Source: CAWGJF01 sp963822905 (GTDB lineage Bacteria > Bacteroidota > Ignavibacteria > Ignavibacteriales > Ignavibacteriaceae). From it: a stretch of DNA of 64,000 nucleotides. How positions within the stretch are numbered: the stretch's first letter is position 1; the number at the start of each line of letters is the position of its first letter. A program made the position numbers and the translations under genes. The DNA is taken from the NCBI GenBank assembly GCA_963822905.1, contig CAWGJF010000001.1, positions 372,001-436,000 of the forward strand, written 5' to 3'. Positions 18,906-27,241 of this stretch are shown one piece after another. The notes beneath the pieces were generated by a model. The model saw only the letters and a program-made list of their open reading frames with translations. It searched no databases and was not told where the DNA came from.

Positions 18906-18928
18906 GGATCAAACCGGCGTTTTCTAAA

Positions 18929-19354
18929 TTATTGCTTATCGACTGATACAGTTCCATTAATACCTGAGCTTTGACTTGATTCCCAGTCGCCGCTTAGTGT
19001 AAGAGATTTTGAATTAAGATCGAGATTACAGATCCAGGTGAAATTTGGACCTTCAAGATTAATAACATAGTTGTTATCACTGACTTTGGAACCTGCAATT
19101 GATCCCCCATAATTTTGAACAAAGTTACGTGTTCCAGTTCTTACGAGTCGCATTGTGAAACTACCCGATAAATTACCGTCATTATCAAGAATATTGAGTT
19201 TGATTGATCCGCCATCATAAGCTGGATGTTCAAACTGGCCTTCCCATTTCCCGGAAATGTTTTCCAGCTGCGGTGAAACAGGATCTTCCGAGCAGGCTGC
19301 AAATAAAATTACTGCAAAAACAACTGCTGTAAAAAGTTTTATAAAATTTTTCAT
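18929..19354 (-). CDS. Lipoprotein of unknown function
   Basis: This 141-residue protein has a lipoprotein signal ending LFAAC (Cys about 21) and a single beta-rich domain: ISGKWEGQFEH, IKLNILDNDGNLSGSF, then NYVINLEGPNFTW and LSGDWESS. The pattern suggests a small eight-stranded binding barrel, similar in style to the lipoprotein at 10490. GGAGCTC precedes the ATG. No family is assigned. Confidence 0.7.
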   Translation of the reverse strand: MKNFIKLFTAVVFAVILFAACSEDPVSPQLENISGKWEGQFEHPAYDGGSIKLNILDNDGNLSGSFTMRLVRTGTRNFVQNYGGSIAGSKVSDNNYVINLEGPNFTWICNLDLNSKSLTLSGDWESSQSSGINGTVSVDKQ

Positions 19355-19497
19355 TTCGAGCTCCTTTAACTATTTAATTATCATTTGCGCTTCTATTATT
19401 AAACGCAGTAAAAAGGAGCAAGAGTGATAAATGATTTTGATTTTTTTTTCAGGAAGAGTGGAAAGCTTAAATTTGACGGGGCTATAACCGGGTTTAT

Positions 19498-19530
19498 TAA
19501 AAAGCCGGCTTTGAGTAAACCGGCTTAAAA
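19498..19530 (-). terminator. Rho-independent terminator
   Basis: AAGCCGG (19502-19508) pairs with CCGGCTT (19520-19526). On the minus strand the stem is followed by TTTTTAATAAA, so it ends the SnoaL-like gene transcript. Confidence 0.85.
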
Positions 19531-19540
19531 ATACTAATGA

Positions 19541-20062
19541 TTATTGCGGCATTTCATCGCCCGTTGTTCCGTCGCCTTGCATCATCATCATCGACATAGC
19601 TTCGCTCATATCCATAAAACCCCAGTGCTCTGTCATCTTATCTCCGTTAAACACTATTACATCAGTCATATTTATTGTTTGCTTCTGACCCGCGGGCATA
19701 CCCATAAACGGCTCTGTTGTTGTGCCGGTTGTTGTTATGTATCCGAACAATGTATCACCGGAAACAGCAATTGAATGGATCGTGGTTTTCATATCGGGGA
19801 AAACTTTGTGATAATATTTAAAAGCTTCTTTAATTCCATCAAGACCTGTTTTATCCGAAGCCGATGGATCGAGCTGGTGATCAACTGCATCCTTTGCAAT
19901 ATACTTACCGAGATCATCTACATTCCCGCCGTCCAGTATTTTATTAATTGCCACGTAAGCTGCTTTATATTTTGCTTCATTAGGGTTTTGCATATTGTTC
20001 TGGCAGGATGTTAGAACAACAATTAACGGGATTAAGAACAGACTCAAATACTTTAAATGCAT
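19541..20062 (-). CDS. SnoaL-like lipoprotein
   Basis: This 173-residue protein has a lipoprotein signal ending VVLTSC and a SnoaL/NTF2-like alpha+beta domain: a helical start, then a YIAKDAVDHQLDP strand-turn, GIKEAFKYYHKVFPDM, TIHSIAVSGDTLFGYITTTG, and DVIVFNGDKMTEHWGFMD. This is the layout of the polyketide-cyclase-related ester cyclase family. The C-terminus is Met-rich. Substrate and reaction are unknown; in this family many members are non-enzymatic binding proteins. Confidence 0.8.
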   Translation of the reverse strand: MHLKYLSLFLIPLIVVLTSCQNNMQNPNEAKYKAAYVAINKILDGGNVDDLGKYIAKDAVDHQLDPSASDKTGLDGIKEAFKYYHKVFPDMKTTIHSIAVSGDTLFGYITTTGTTTEPFMGMPAGQKQTINMTDVIVFNGDKMTEHWGFMDMSEAMSMMMMQGDGTTGDEMPQ

Positions 20063-20286
20063 AGCAGAACTCCTGTTTATTAATGAATTATTTATAACTG
20101 TAATTAGATTTGTTGCCCTGTGGATGCTGCAAGATAAAAATAATTTGTCTCATATCAACTAATATAATAGGGAAGAATTGGTATAATACGGAAGAATGTT
20201 ATTTCAATCCCAACAGAGGCGGGAGAGAGATCTCTTCATCTCGTTAAAATTTGGAAAAAATTATAAATTGAATATAAGAGTCGGTT

Positions 20287-21183
20287 CTAGTTATTAGAGG
20301 CTCTCCTTTCATTTCTAATTTGTTCCGCTACTTTATGTCTACCGAATGGAATAATGTCGAGGAAATCTCCTTTTCCTATTATGCTTTGAAAATAACAATT
20401 GTTATTGCAGTGTTTAAATTCTGAATCAAGTTTTCCTGGAACCATATTGTATAATTGTTGACCTATATCTGAAATACCAGATGGTGCAATCACAAGTGAT
20501 AAAAATTGCAATACTTCGAATGACGCTAGATTTGCACTAAATGCAAAAACGTTTTCTCTAATATTTAACTCATTCTTCTCACTCATTCCTTTAATATATT
20601 CTGGGTCATCCAAAAATCCTTCTTTTTCAAGCTTTGCTGTAGATGATTCATACTGTCCGATACATTCAAGGCAAGCACGCTTATTCCAATAGTGTGGGCG
20701 CGCCAAGTCTAGCCCCGAGCATTCCTGTGGTTTTCAAATTTGTTCTTACCATTATTCCACCATCTATAACAGAATCAGATGAGCATAAGCAATGACATTT
20801 AAAACTTGTCGGGGCCAAGGTCTGTCAACACAACTAAAGATCACATCACAATCGAGAGCCGCTCTATCCGGGTTCTTCAAAATGCTTATTCAATTCTATC
20901 AATTTTGAGATTAGTTATGTTGCATTTTTGAATTGAATCTGAAACTCGATCAATTTTGAAATCCCAACAGACGAATCATAAACACCTAACGTGCGGTCTA
21001 AGTTTTTCAATTCAAGCAGAGTCGAAATCCATTATGTAATATTTGATATATCCCGTTCTTGCAAGTATTTCAGCTGACAATACTTCCGAATATTCCCAAA
21101 CCTACGATGCCAATCTTAAGTCTATAAATCCTTCTGTGATTTGTGACCCAAGAAAGAAACAGTTCTTGATTGTTTTTCAATAT
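20287..21183 (-). pseudogene. ThiF/E1-like ubiquitin-activating enzyme, broken by indels
   Basis: On the minus strand the frames together spell an E1-type adenylating enzyme: KIGIVGLGxxGSIV (ATP-binding Gly loop, near 21085-21120), IMDFDS (Asp switch, near 21025), LKNLDRTLGVYDSSVG, CDVIFSCVDRPWPRQVLN and VIDGGIMVRTNL. The intact 139-residue C-terminal frame (20287-20706) carries RPHYWNKRACLECIGQYESS. At least six single-base gains or losses separate these blocks, yet the motifs are unharmed. The reading frame continues from the JAB gene across one TAA, so a JAB-E1 fusion is possible. It would activate the multi-ubiquitin of this operon. Confidence 0.75.
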
Positions 21184-21710
21184 TTATACTTGGCTTGACC
21201 ATATGTCATTAAAATGTACAGTGAAGATTTGAGTCGATGGCCCTACATTTTCACACCACACTCCATCATATTTTCTTTTCTCCTTACTATCCTTTATCCA
21301 AAATCTGGCACTCCATATAAAATCAGTTGAAACTGTTAATCCAATCAGAGGTAAACCTGTAGCCCCTAATACACTAGATGCAATTCTATTCTCAGCTATG
21401 ATGTCCGGATTACTCATGTCCTGCCAACCCGGAAAAGGATGAGAATGTAACAACGCTATTCCTTCACCTCGTTCATTAGCAATTTTGATGACTCTTGCTA
21501 AATAATTAGAAAAGAATTCCGCATTACCATGAACCAATCTCTCCTTTTGTTTGGGGAATATCGGAAAGTTAAAATCCCTGTAGTCCTATTTGAACCGGTA
21601 GAGGGTAAGTATGTAGCAAAGCAAAGATTTTCCTGCTTGTCCTCTCTGATAAGATGATTTACTAATTTATCATTTGTCTCCGATGTAAGGACTACACTAT
21701 AATTTTTCAT
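21184..21710 (-). pseudogene. JAB/MPN-family isopeptidase, one frameshift
   Basis: Two frames (21710-21560 and about 21575-21184) form one protein of about 175 residues. The first has the N-terminal strand and QENLCFATY, whose Glu is the expected JAMM glutamate. The second has LLHSHPFPGWQDMSNPD, an intact JAMM zinc motif (HxHP-x7-SxxD). The break near 21560 is a single-base indel; shifting gives ILTFPIFPKQKERLVHGNAEFF. It overlaps the E2-like gene by 14 bp. In related operons the JAB protein processes the ubiquitin-like precursor or removes it from targets. Confidence 0.8.
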
Positions 21711-22053
21711 AAGGATAAAAGTAAATTTTTAATATGGGCGAAATATCCTTTAAAGTTCTTTTAGTTCTTGGCCATTCATTAAAAGGACGACTCCAATGTA
21801 CCCAACCTGATCCGAAGTTACTTGCGTGGACACCATTCGGTGGATTAATCCAACCACTATCAATGGGTTTAAAGTGAGGTCCATGTGGGCAATTCAATGG
21901 GTAATCTTGTAAATTTTCAAATCCAAGGAGTGTTTTTTTTCCAAAATTTCTTCCCACGTCAACTGTATACTCAAAATAAACTTTATTTGGTGAAGGCTCT
22001 TGTGGATCATACCCAAGAGCCTTTGCCTCGTTAATAAAATCTATAGTTGCCAT
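21697..22053 (-). CDS. E2-like protein of the multi-ubiquitin operon
   Basis: This 118-residue protein lies 1 bp after the multi-ubiquitin gene and overlaps the JAB gene. It starts MATIDFINEAKALGY and contains YPLNCPHGPHFKP, GVHASNFGSGWVHWSRPFNE and KRTLKDISPILKIYFYP. The CPHGPH and HxSxxGxxWxxWSRPF pattern is characteristic of prokaryotic E2/UBC-like proteins in ubiquitin-like operons. It has a single Cys, directly before PHGPH, which could be the conjugating residue. The assignment rests on motif memory and strong context, not on a search. Confidence 0.72.
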   Translation of the reverse strand: MATIDFINEAKALGYDPQEPSPNKVYFEYTVDVGRNFGKKTLLGFENLQDYPLNCPHGPHFKPIDSGWINPPNGVHASNFGSGWVHWSRPFNEWPRTKRTLKDISPILKIYFYPYEKL

Positions 22054-22054
22054 C

Positions 22055-22528
22055 TTACGCTACTTGGGTTCCACTTCTGAAAGCAGAAATGAATTTTAGT
22101 CCCGGACATTTCATCTGTATATGTGTATTAGGATTATCCTTATAGGATATTTGAGTATTATCAGGATTAATTTGGATTAAGTAATAGTCATTAGGGTTTA
22201 ATCCTGCCAGTTGCAATATCTCATTTGGCGTAAGTGAGTGTTTGTCAGTTGTTTCTGACTCTCCATCGACAGTATAATAAAAAACTTCCGGAGGTTTTAC
22301 GGTAAATTTTTCTATTCCAGGTTTAGAAAGATCCACTTCCTCATCAAGACCTATCTTTTCAAAGTCACAGCCATGGAATTTCTGATAAAGGGAAAAACAT
22401 TCGACAGGTGTTTTCCCGGCTTTAGTGAGAATTTCGCTTCCAGTAACAACCTCATTTTGGAATTCCAAAATTTGGTCGTCAACCTTTACTTTGAATTTGT
22501 GTTTTGTTTTTAATGTTGTTGCATCCAT
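22055..22528 (-). CDS. Multi-ubiquitin protein: two tandem ubiquitin-like domains
   Basis: This 157-residue protein has two beta-grasp repeats. The first (about 7-75) has FKVKVDDQILEFQNEVVTG, ILTKAGKTPVECFSLYQKF and DEEVDLSKPGIEKF; the second (about 80-150) has FYYTVDGESETTDKHSLTP, ILQLAGLNPNDYYLIQINP and CPGLKFISAF. The VTG-x-x-I-L-x-x-AGK pattern marks the multi-ubiquitin family found beside E2, JAB and E1 genes. There is no C-terminal Gly-Gly: it ends GTQVA, so trimming by the JAB protein or non-Gly conjugation is possible. The start at 22528 has GGAG six bases upstream; an in-frame ATG at 22540 is the alternative. Confidence 0.87.
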   Translation of the reverse strand: MDATTLKTKHKFKVKVDDQILEFQNEVVTGSEILTKAGKTPVECFSLYQKFHGCDFEKIGLDEEVDLSKPGIEKFTVKPPEVFYYTVDGESETTDKHSLTPNEILQLAGLNPNDYYLIQINPDNTQISYKDNPNTHIQMKCPGLKFISAFRSGTQVA

Positions 22529-22694
22529 GTCTGACTCCATTATGGAAGTTTTAAAATGTTCGATACAAAAATATAAAATTTTTAAGCAATGTCAAGTAAT
22601 ACAAACTATATAATATTGTATACGTTTATAATATAAACACGTTTATAAAACTTGACTTTATAATTGTTTATTATTATATAGCATTACTTAGTTT
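22529..22694. promoter_or_regulatory. Divergent promoter region with palindromic candidate operator
   Basis: The 166 bp between the ubiquitin-like operon and the XRE regulator are very AT-rich. A perfect 15-bp palindrome GTTTATAATATAAAC lies at 22624-22638, and a further half-site GTTTATA starts at 22641, 17 bp from the first. Placement and symmetry fit an operator for the XRE protein controlling both directions; this is inferred. Confidence 0.6.
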
Positions 22695-23034
22695 ATGCGA
22701 ATTGAAGAATTATATAAAAAGATTGGACTGAACATCAAAAATGCCAAGACAATCACAAGTTCCACCGGTTTCACAACAGACCTTAGGTAAAAAAGTAGGA
22801 TTGTCTCGCACTTCTATTGTTAATATCGAAAAAGGTAAACACAGGATTCAAGTGCATACTCTATATCAAATTGCTAGTTCTTTAGGTATAATTCCAGACA
22901 ATTTATTGCCAGCAAGTGACGGGGATAAACCTATCAAAATAACTTCTCGTTTAGAAATTGGAACTAAAACAAAAAAGAAATTGGAAAAGATAATTTCAGA
23001 TTATGATAAGAAGGAGGTGAAACTAGTTGAGTAA
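22695..23034 (+). pseudogene. XRE-family HTH regulator with one frameshift
   Basis: ATG at 22695 gives MRIEELYKKIGLNIKNA, the usual N-terminus of this XRE type. The frame then breaks at 22743-22750; after removing one A it continues RQSQVPPVSQQTLGKKVGLSRTSI, with the helix-turn-helix LGKKVGLSRTSIVNIEKGKHR and a C-terminal helix. The in-frame product from ATG 22741 (97 residues) would lack only the first helix, so it may still be partly functional. Its stop overlaps the ImmA/IrrE start. It is the probable repressor of this island. Confidence 0.8.
23011..23029 (+). promoter_or_regulatory. Strong Shine-Dalgarno selecting a TTG start
   Basis: AAGGAGGTGA at 23011-23020 is a perfect anti-16S match, rare in this window, and sits 6 bases before TTG at 23027. 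It lies inside the end of the XRE gene and supports the TTG as the peptidase start. Confidence 0.75.
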
Positions 23035-23536
23035 AATAAGTTTGTTAGTAAAAACTATTCTTTCAAAAGCAAAAATTTCTTCTTTCCCTATTCCTGTGAA
23101 TAAAATTGCAAGTGCTAATGGAGTAGTAATCAAATTATCAGATTTAGAAGATGATATTTCTGGTTTCTTATATATGAAAGAAACAAAACCAATCATTTTT
23201 GTTAATTCTGATCATTCAAATGCAAGAAGAAGATTTACGATAGCACATGAACTTGGTCATTTGTTTTTAAATCATAGTGGAGAACTGTTTGTAGACAAAG
23301 GACACATAATGTACAGAAATTCGCAGTCGAAAGAGGGAAATATTAAACAGGAAAGAGAAGCCAATAAATTTGCTGCTGAACTATTAATGCCAGAAGAAAT
23401 GCTTATTAACGAGTTATTAAATAGTGAAATCGATATAGAGGATTCAGAGAAATTGAATAAGTTTGCTGATAAACTGGGAGTAAGTACGCAAGCGCTTTCA
23501 ATAAGACTTTCGAATTTAGGTTGGAATTGGTTTTAA
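23027..23536 (+). CDS. ImmA/IrrE-family metallopeptidase
   Basis: This 169-residue protein has the zinc motif HELGH in RRFTIAHELGHLFLNH (about residues 66-81) and the third-ligand region REANKFAAELLMP (about 115-127), the hallmarks of ImmA/IrrE peptidases. These proteins cleave partner XRE repressors to switch on mobile-element or defence genes. The gene overlaps the XRE gene by 8 bp, giving the standard repressor/anti-repressor pair, divergent from the ubiquitin-like operon. It uses TTG with a perfect ribosome-binding site. Confidence 0.9.
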   Translation: MSKISLLVKTILSKAKISSFPIPVNKIASANGVVIKLSDLEDDISGFLYMKETKPIIFVNSDHSNARRRFTIAHELGHLFLNHSGELFVDKGHIMYRNSQSKEGNIKQEREANKFAAELLMPEEMLINELLNSEIDIEDSEKLNKFADKLGVSTQALSIRLSNLGWNWF

Positions 23537-24366
23537 ATAAATCAGATTATCAAAATTTTGTAAGAATAAAAAAATATTTAAATAAACCTCTTTCCAATAA
23601 TTATTAAGGCGATTCAGCATTATATTTTAGTTCATTAATAATTAAAATGCTTCCGCTCCTACTTACCCTTATTTAAATTTACCCTCAATAGCTGCATTAC
23701 ATCCCTCTTTCTGTTACAAGTCTCATATAACCTTTGCCTTCATTATAAAACTGCGTAAACACCATAAATCCTTCATGGCGGCATTCCCAAAGTTGGAAAC
23801 AGGGCTCTAAGGCTTCAGACACGTATTCGTAAAATTACAAATAGGGCTCTGAGACTTCAGACAAGCATTCGTAAAATTACAAATAGGGCTCTGAGGCTTC
23901 AGACACGTATTACCAAAATCGGAAAATGGGTTCGGAAACTTCCGGATGGCATTGTAAACTTTGACAATAGGGCTTTTAATCTTCCGGGTAGTATTTCCAA
24001 AGTCGGAAGATAGAACTGGAAACTTCCGGGACCTATTTCCAAAATTGGAAGATAGACTCTGAAGTTTTTGAGGGGCATTGTAAATATTTGCAATGGAAAA
24101 GGGCGGTTTTAGCTTGTTTTTACATCTCCGTTAAATTATTTTAAAAAAATGTTAGCGCCTATGGCAAAATGGAAACAAAACCTGGTATATATTAATATAT
24201 GGAACCGCCATTCTTATTTTATAAATTCCTTTATCTATAAAGCAACTCCGTCACCGGCTTAAGTCGGAGATATCTTTTAATGCCCGGCTCAATAAAAAAA
24301 TACCATCCTGTATTTGGCAATTTATTTTTATCTTGTTACTATATTAAACTAACATCTGGAGGCTGT
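23537..24366. other. 830-bp non-coding region containing a tandem repeat
   Basis: Apart from the 42-bp repeat at 23770-24105 no gene is seen. The first 230 bp are AT-rich spacer after the ImmA/IrrE gene. The last 90 bp form the leader of the lipoprotein gene, with GGAGGC before its ATG. Confidence 0.5.
23770..24105. repeat. 42-bp tandem repeat, about eight degenerate units, each with two palindromes
   Basis: The phrase AGGGCTCT-like recurs at 23801, 23843, 23885, 23927, 23969, 24011 and 24053, a 42-bp step. Each unit contains a short palindrome around an A/T core (CCAAAGTTGG, GTAAAATTAC, TTCCAAAATTGGAA, TTGTAAATATTTGCAA) and a second one (TCTGAGGCTTCAGA, GGAAACTTCC). Arms change together between units. 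The plus frame also reads as 14-residue repeats (I-x-K-x-x-N-R-A-x-x-L) but has two TAG codons and no start. It is either a structured non-coding repeat or a decayed repeat protein. Confidence 0.75.
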
Positions 24367-25668
24367 ATGAAATTCCAAAGAAATGAACTTAAATGGGTTT
24401 TGTTATTTCTGATTGTTTCATTTCTATTAACAGGCTGCGGGGGAGATAAAAAAGGTAGCGGGAATAATGATAAAATTCCTGAACCGGATAAATCGACATA
24501 CGATGTTGAGTTTACCGACAATACCGTAGTTGTTGAAGAAGACTTGATGGAGTCTTTCATTTCTTCCGACAAAGCTTCCGGCGTTTACAAATTTAAAAGT
24601 GATGCTGATGAATTACTTAATCTTAAGCCCGGGGAGATTGTCTTCTTCTATGGTAACTCGGTGAGAAAAGTTAAAAGTGTTACAGAGCAGGGAAATGAAA
24701 TTTTAGTAAATACAGAATACGCAACACTAAATGAAGCGATTAAAAATGGAACAATCGGGTGGGAAAATAAAATTGATTGGTCGTCGGGTCAGTCTGAAGT
24801 TCAGAATTCATCCTTGCTTTTAGGTGATGAAATTTTTGCCGCCCAGGAAACAGAAAGTTCCGAATTTAATATTCACTATGAAGGAAAAATACAGGGATGG
24901 GATATCAGCCTTGACCTTTTACCCAGGGATAATAAATTAACGATTGATATAACCGGTACAAAAAAGGTTCACGGACAAAATGCTTGTACCATTAACGGCA
25001 AAGGATTCATTTCGCAGTTTACAAACCAGGTTCATTTCAGGTTTTCAAATTCTAATCTTGAAGATTTTGAAGTAGTAAACCATGGACTTAATGGTGAGCT
25101 TGAAATAAAGTTTGCAGCAGTCGGGCTTGGCTCTGAAGTAGCACAACTTGAAGTTCCTGCTAAAATAAAAATCCCGACGAAAATTTACGGCATACCGGTT
25201 TCATTCAATCTTGGCTGCAACTTGAAAATTTTCCCTGAAGTAAAACAGGGCGCAAGCAGCCAGGCAAGCTATAAAATAACTTATGACAGTGATATGGGTT
25301 TTAAATTCGCAAATAATTCTGCTGATGCCACCAGCAAGCTTAACTCTAATAATATGGAAGTGACTGGTGAAACAGTTAGTGCCGGAGTTGTTACAACAGG
25401 AGTAGGTGTCGGTCTTGAATTCCCGCGTATTGAAGTAGCGGTACTGGGAGAGGTGATTGTCCCGTATTTTTTGTACAACACATCGATAACAACATTTTAT
25501 GAACCCGGGCTTGCAAGCAACTTGCCTCCTTGCCAGGAAGGAAAGATGACAATAAAATGCGTATCGGGAGTTGATCTTAAGTTCTTCGGTGTGAATTACG
25601 CTTATTCAAAAGAACACTTTACCAAAGAAAAAAAATGGCAGACCGAAGGCTCGCACTGTGAGGATTGA
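24367..25668 (+). CDS. Large lipoprotein, beta-rich, unknown function
   Basis: This 433-residue protein begins MKFQRNELKWVLLFLIVSFL and has the lipoprotein Cys in LTGC. A conserved-looking region near residues 40-75 (VVVEEDLMESFISSD) precedes a long Ser/Gly-poor beta-rich segment; the C-terminus has paired Cys residues (CQEGKMTIKCVSGVD and HCED). GGAGGC precedes the ATG; an in-frame ATG at 24280 would add a non-signal extension and is rejected. No family is recognised. Confidence 0.7.
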   Translation: MKFQRNELKWVLLFLIVSFLLTGCGGDKKGSGNNDKIPEPDKSTYDVEFTDNTVVVEEDLMESFISSDKASGVYKFKSDADELLNLKPGEIVFFYGNSVRKVKSVTEQGNEILVNTEYATLNEAIKNGTIGWENKIDWSSGQSEVQNSSLLLGDEIFAAQETESSEFNIHYEGKIQGWDISLDLLPRDNKLTIDITGTKKVHGQNACTINGKGFISQFTNQVHFRFSNSNLEDFEVVNHGLNGELEIKFAAVGLGSEVAQLEVPAKIKIPTKIYGIPVSFNLGCNLKIFPEVKQGASSQASYKITYDSDMGFKFANNSADATSKLNSNNMEVTGETVSAGVVTTGVGVGLEFPRIEVAVLGEVIVPYFLYNTSITTFYEPGLASNLPPCQEGKMTIKCVSGVDLKFFGVNYAYSKEHFTKEKKWQTEGSHCED

Positions 25669-25918
25669 AAACAGAAACCCTTAATAAAATAATATAGATT
25701 TTTATAATATTATATTTGACTAATTTTTTGCCTGGGCAAATTCTTTTCTGGCTGGAGAAGCAAAAAATTTATGAACAGTATTAAAAAGATGCTTTTCTTT
25801 TTATTAAACAATATAATCTACCCAAAATATTAATTCTGCCGATAATCACTTTCTTCTTTACCTTCTTAATTCTATTATTATTTTTGTATCACTAAGAATC
25901 AAAACATTCAGGAATATT

Positions 25919-27241
25919 ATGAAACAACTATTAATTACTTTGATTATTTCTTCCACAATCTTTGCTCAGACTAAGGTTGAAAACATTCAAACCTTCACGC
26001 TTGAAAACGGGATGAAGATAATTGTGCTTGAAGACCACTCAATCCCGAATGCAAATATGTACTTTTTCTATAAAGTGGGTTCGCGGAATGAATACCCGGG
26101 AATAACCGGTATCTCACATTTCTTTGAACATATGATGTTTAACGGTGCTAAAAAGTACGGACCAAAACAGTTTGATATCGTGATGGAAGCAAACGGCGGT
26201 TCAAACAATGCCTACACAACACAGAACAACACAGTTTACACAGATTGGTTCCCGAATCAATCAATGGAAGTTATGTTTGATCTTGAAGCTGACAGGATTG
26301 CTGATCTTAATTTTGATCCGACAATGATCGAAAGTGAACGCGGGGTTGTGCTTTCAGAGAGAAGTACGGGACTTGAAAATGAACCAATGGAAGAATTATG
26401 GGATGCCGTGCAGGGAATGGCTTTTTATGCACACCCATACCGCTGGCCTGTTATCGGTTATGAATCGGATATTAAAAGCTGGACAAAAGAAGATCTGGAA
26501 AATTATTTTCATACTTACTATGCGCCCGACAACTGTGTTGTTGTTATAGTCGGTGATGTAAAATTTGATTGGGTGAAAACACTGGCTGAAAAATATTTTG
26601 CACCAATTCCATCAGGACCAAAACCAAGAGGTCTTCATACGATTGAGCCGGAACAGAAAGGCGAGAAAAGAGTCTATGTAGATCGCGATGTTCCTACGCC
26701 ATATTTGTTGTTTGGCTATCACGTTCCTCAATCCGGTTCGGATGAATATTATGCTCTTGATCTTCTCGAATCAATTTTATCTTCAGGAAAAACTTCAAGA
26801 TTATATAAAACAATTGTTGATGAAAAGCAGCTTGCAATAGATATCGGCACGGACTACAGCAATGCGTTTGATCCAACAGTTATGTACATATATGCAATTG
26901 CAAACCAGGATGTTACAGCCGGTGTTCTTGAAAAAGCTATTCTTGCGGAGGTAGATAAGATTGTTAAAGACGGTATCACTGATGAAGAGCTTCAGAAAGT
27001 GAAAAACCAGAAACTGATGAATTTTTATCACACAATGGAAACCATAAACGGTAAAGCTAATATGATCGGTACTTATGAGCTTTTCTTTGGAAGCTATACA
27101 AAACTTTTTTCGGCTCCTGATGATTATAACAAAATTACAAAAGAACAGATTCAGCAGGTGGCTAAAAAATATTTTACTGAAGATAACCGGACGATTGGAA
27201 TTATGGAATCCAAAACAAATGGGGAGGAGGGACAACAATGA
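25919..27241 (+). CDS. M16 zinc peptidase, catalytic subunit
   Basis: This 440-residue secreted protein has a signal peptide (ending TIFAQ) and the inverted zinc motif HFFEH at residues 67-71, with the distal Glu in ESERGVVLSE. It follows the pitrilysin/insulinase M16 fold; the C-terminal half is the second M16 lobe. It overlaps the downstream M16 gene by 4 bp (ATGA), as in the two-subunit M16B enzymes. The pair probably degrades peptides in the periplasm. Confidence 0.92.
   Translation: MKQLLITLIISSTIFAQTKVENIQTFTLENGMKIIVLEDHSIPNANMYFFYKVGSRNEYPGITGISHFFEHMMFNGAKKYGPKQFDIVMEANGGSNNAYTTQNNTVYTDWFPNQSMEVMFDLEADRIADLNFDPTMIESERGVVLSERSTGLENEPMEELWDAVQGMAFYAHPYRWPVIGYESDIKSWTKEDLENYFHTYYAPDNCVVVIVGDVKFDWVKTLAEKYFAPIPSGPKPRGLHTIEPEQKGEKRVYVDRDVPTPYLLFGYHVPQSGSDEYYALDLLESILSSGKTSRLYKTIVDEKQLAIDIGTDYSNAFDPTVMYIYAIANQDVTAGVLEKAILAEVDKIVKDGITDEELQKVKNQKLMNFYHTMETINGKANMIGTYELFFGSYTKLFSAPDDYNKITKEQIQQVAKKYFTEDNRTIGIMESKTNGEEGQQ

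Noticed and set aside
23770..24105. CRISPR array
   Set aside because: The units are contiguous with no unique spacers, and every part of each unit is similar to the next. No cas gene is near.
20287..24105. Prophage or integrative element
   Set aside because: No integrase, excisionase, capsid or attachment-site-like tRNA was found around the island, so only an accessory island is claimed.
24280..24366. Upstream ATG extending the lipoprotein at 24367
   Set aside because: The extension would bury the lipoprotein signal, and the 24367 start has GGAGGC upstream.
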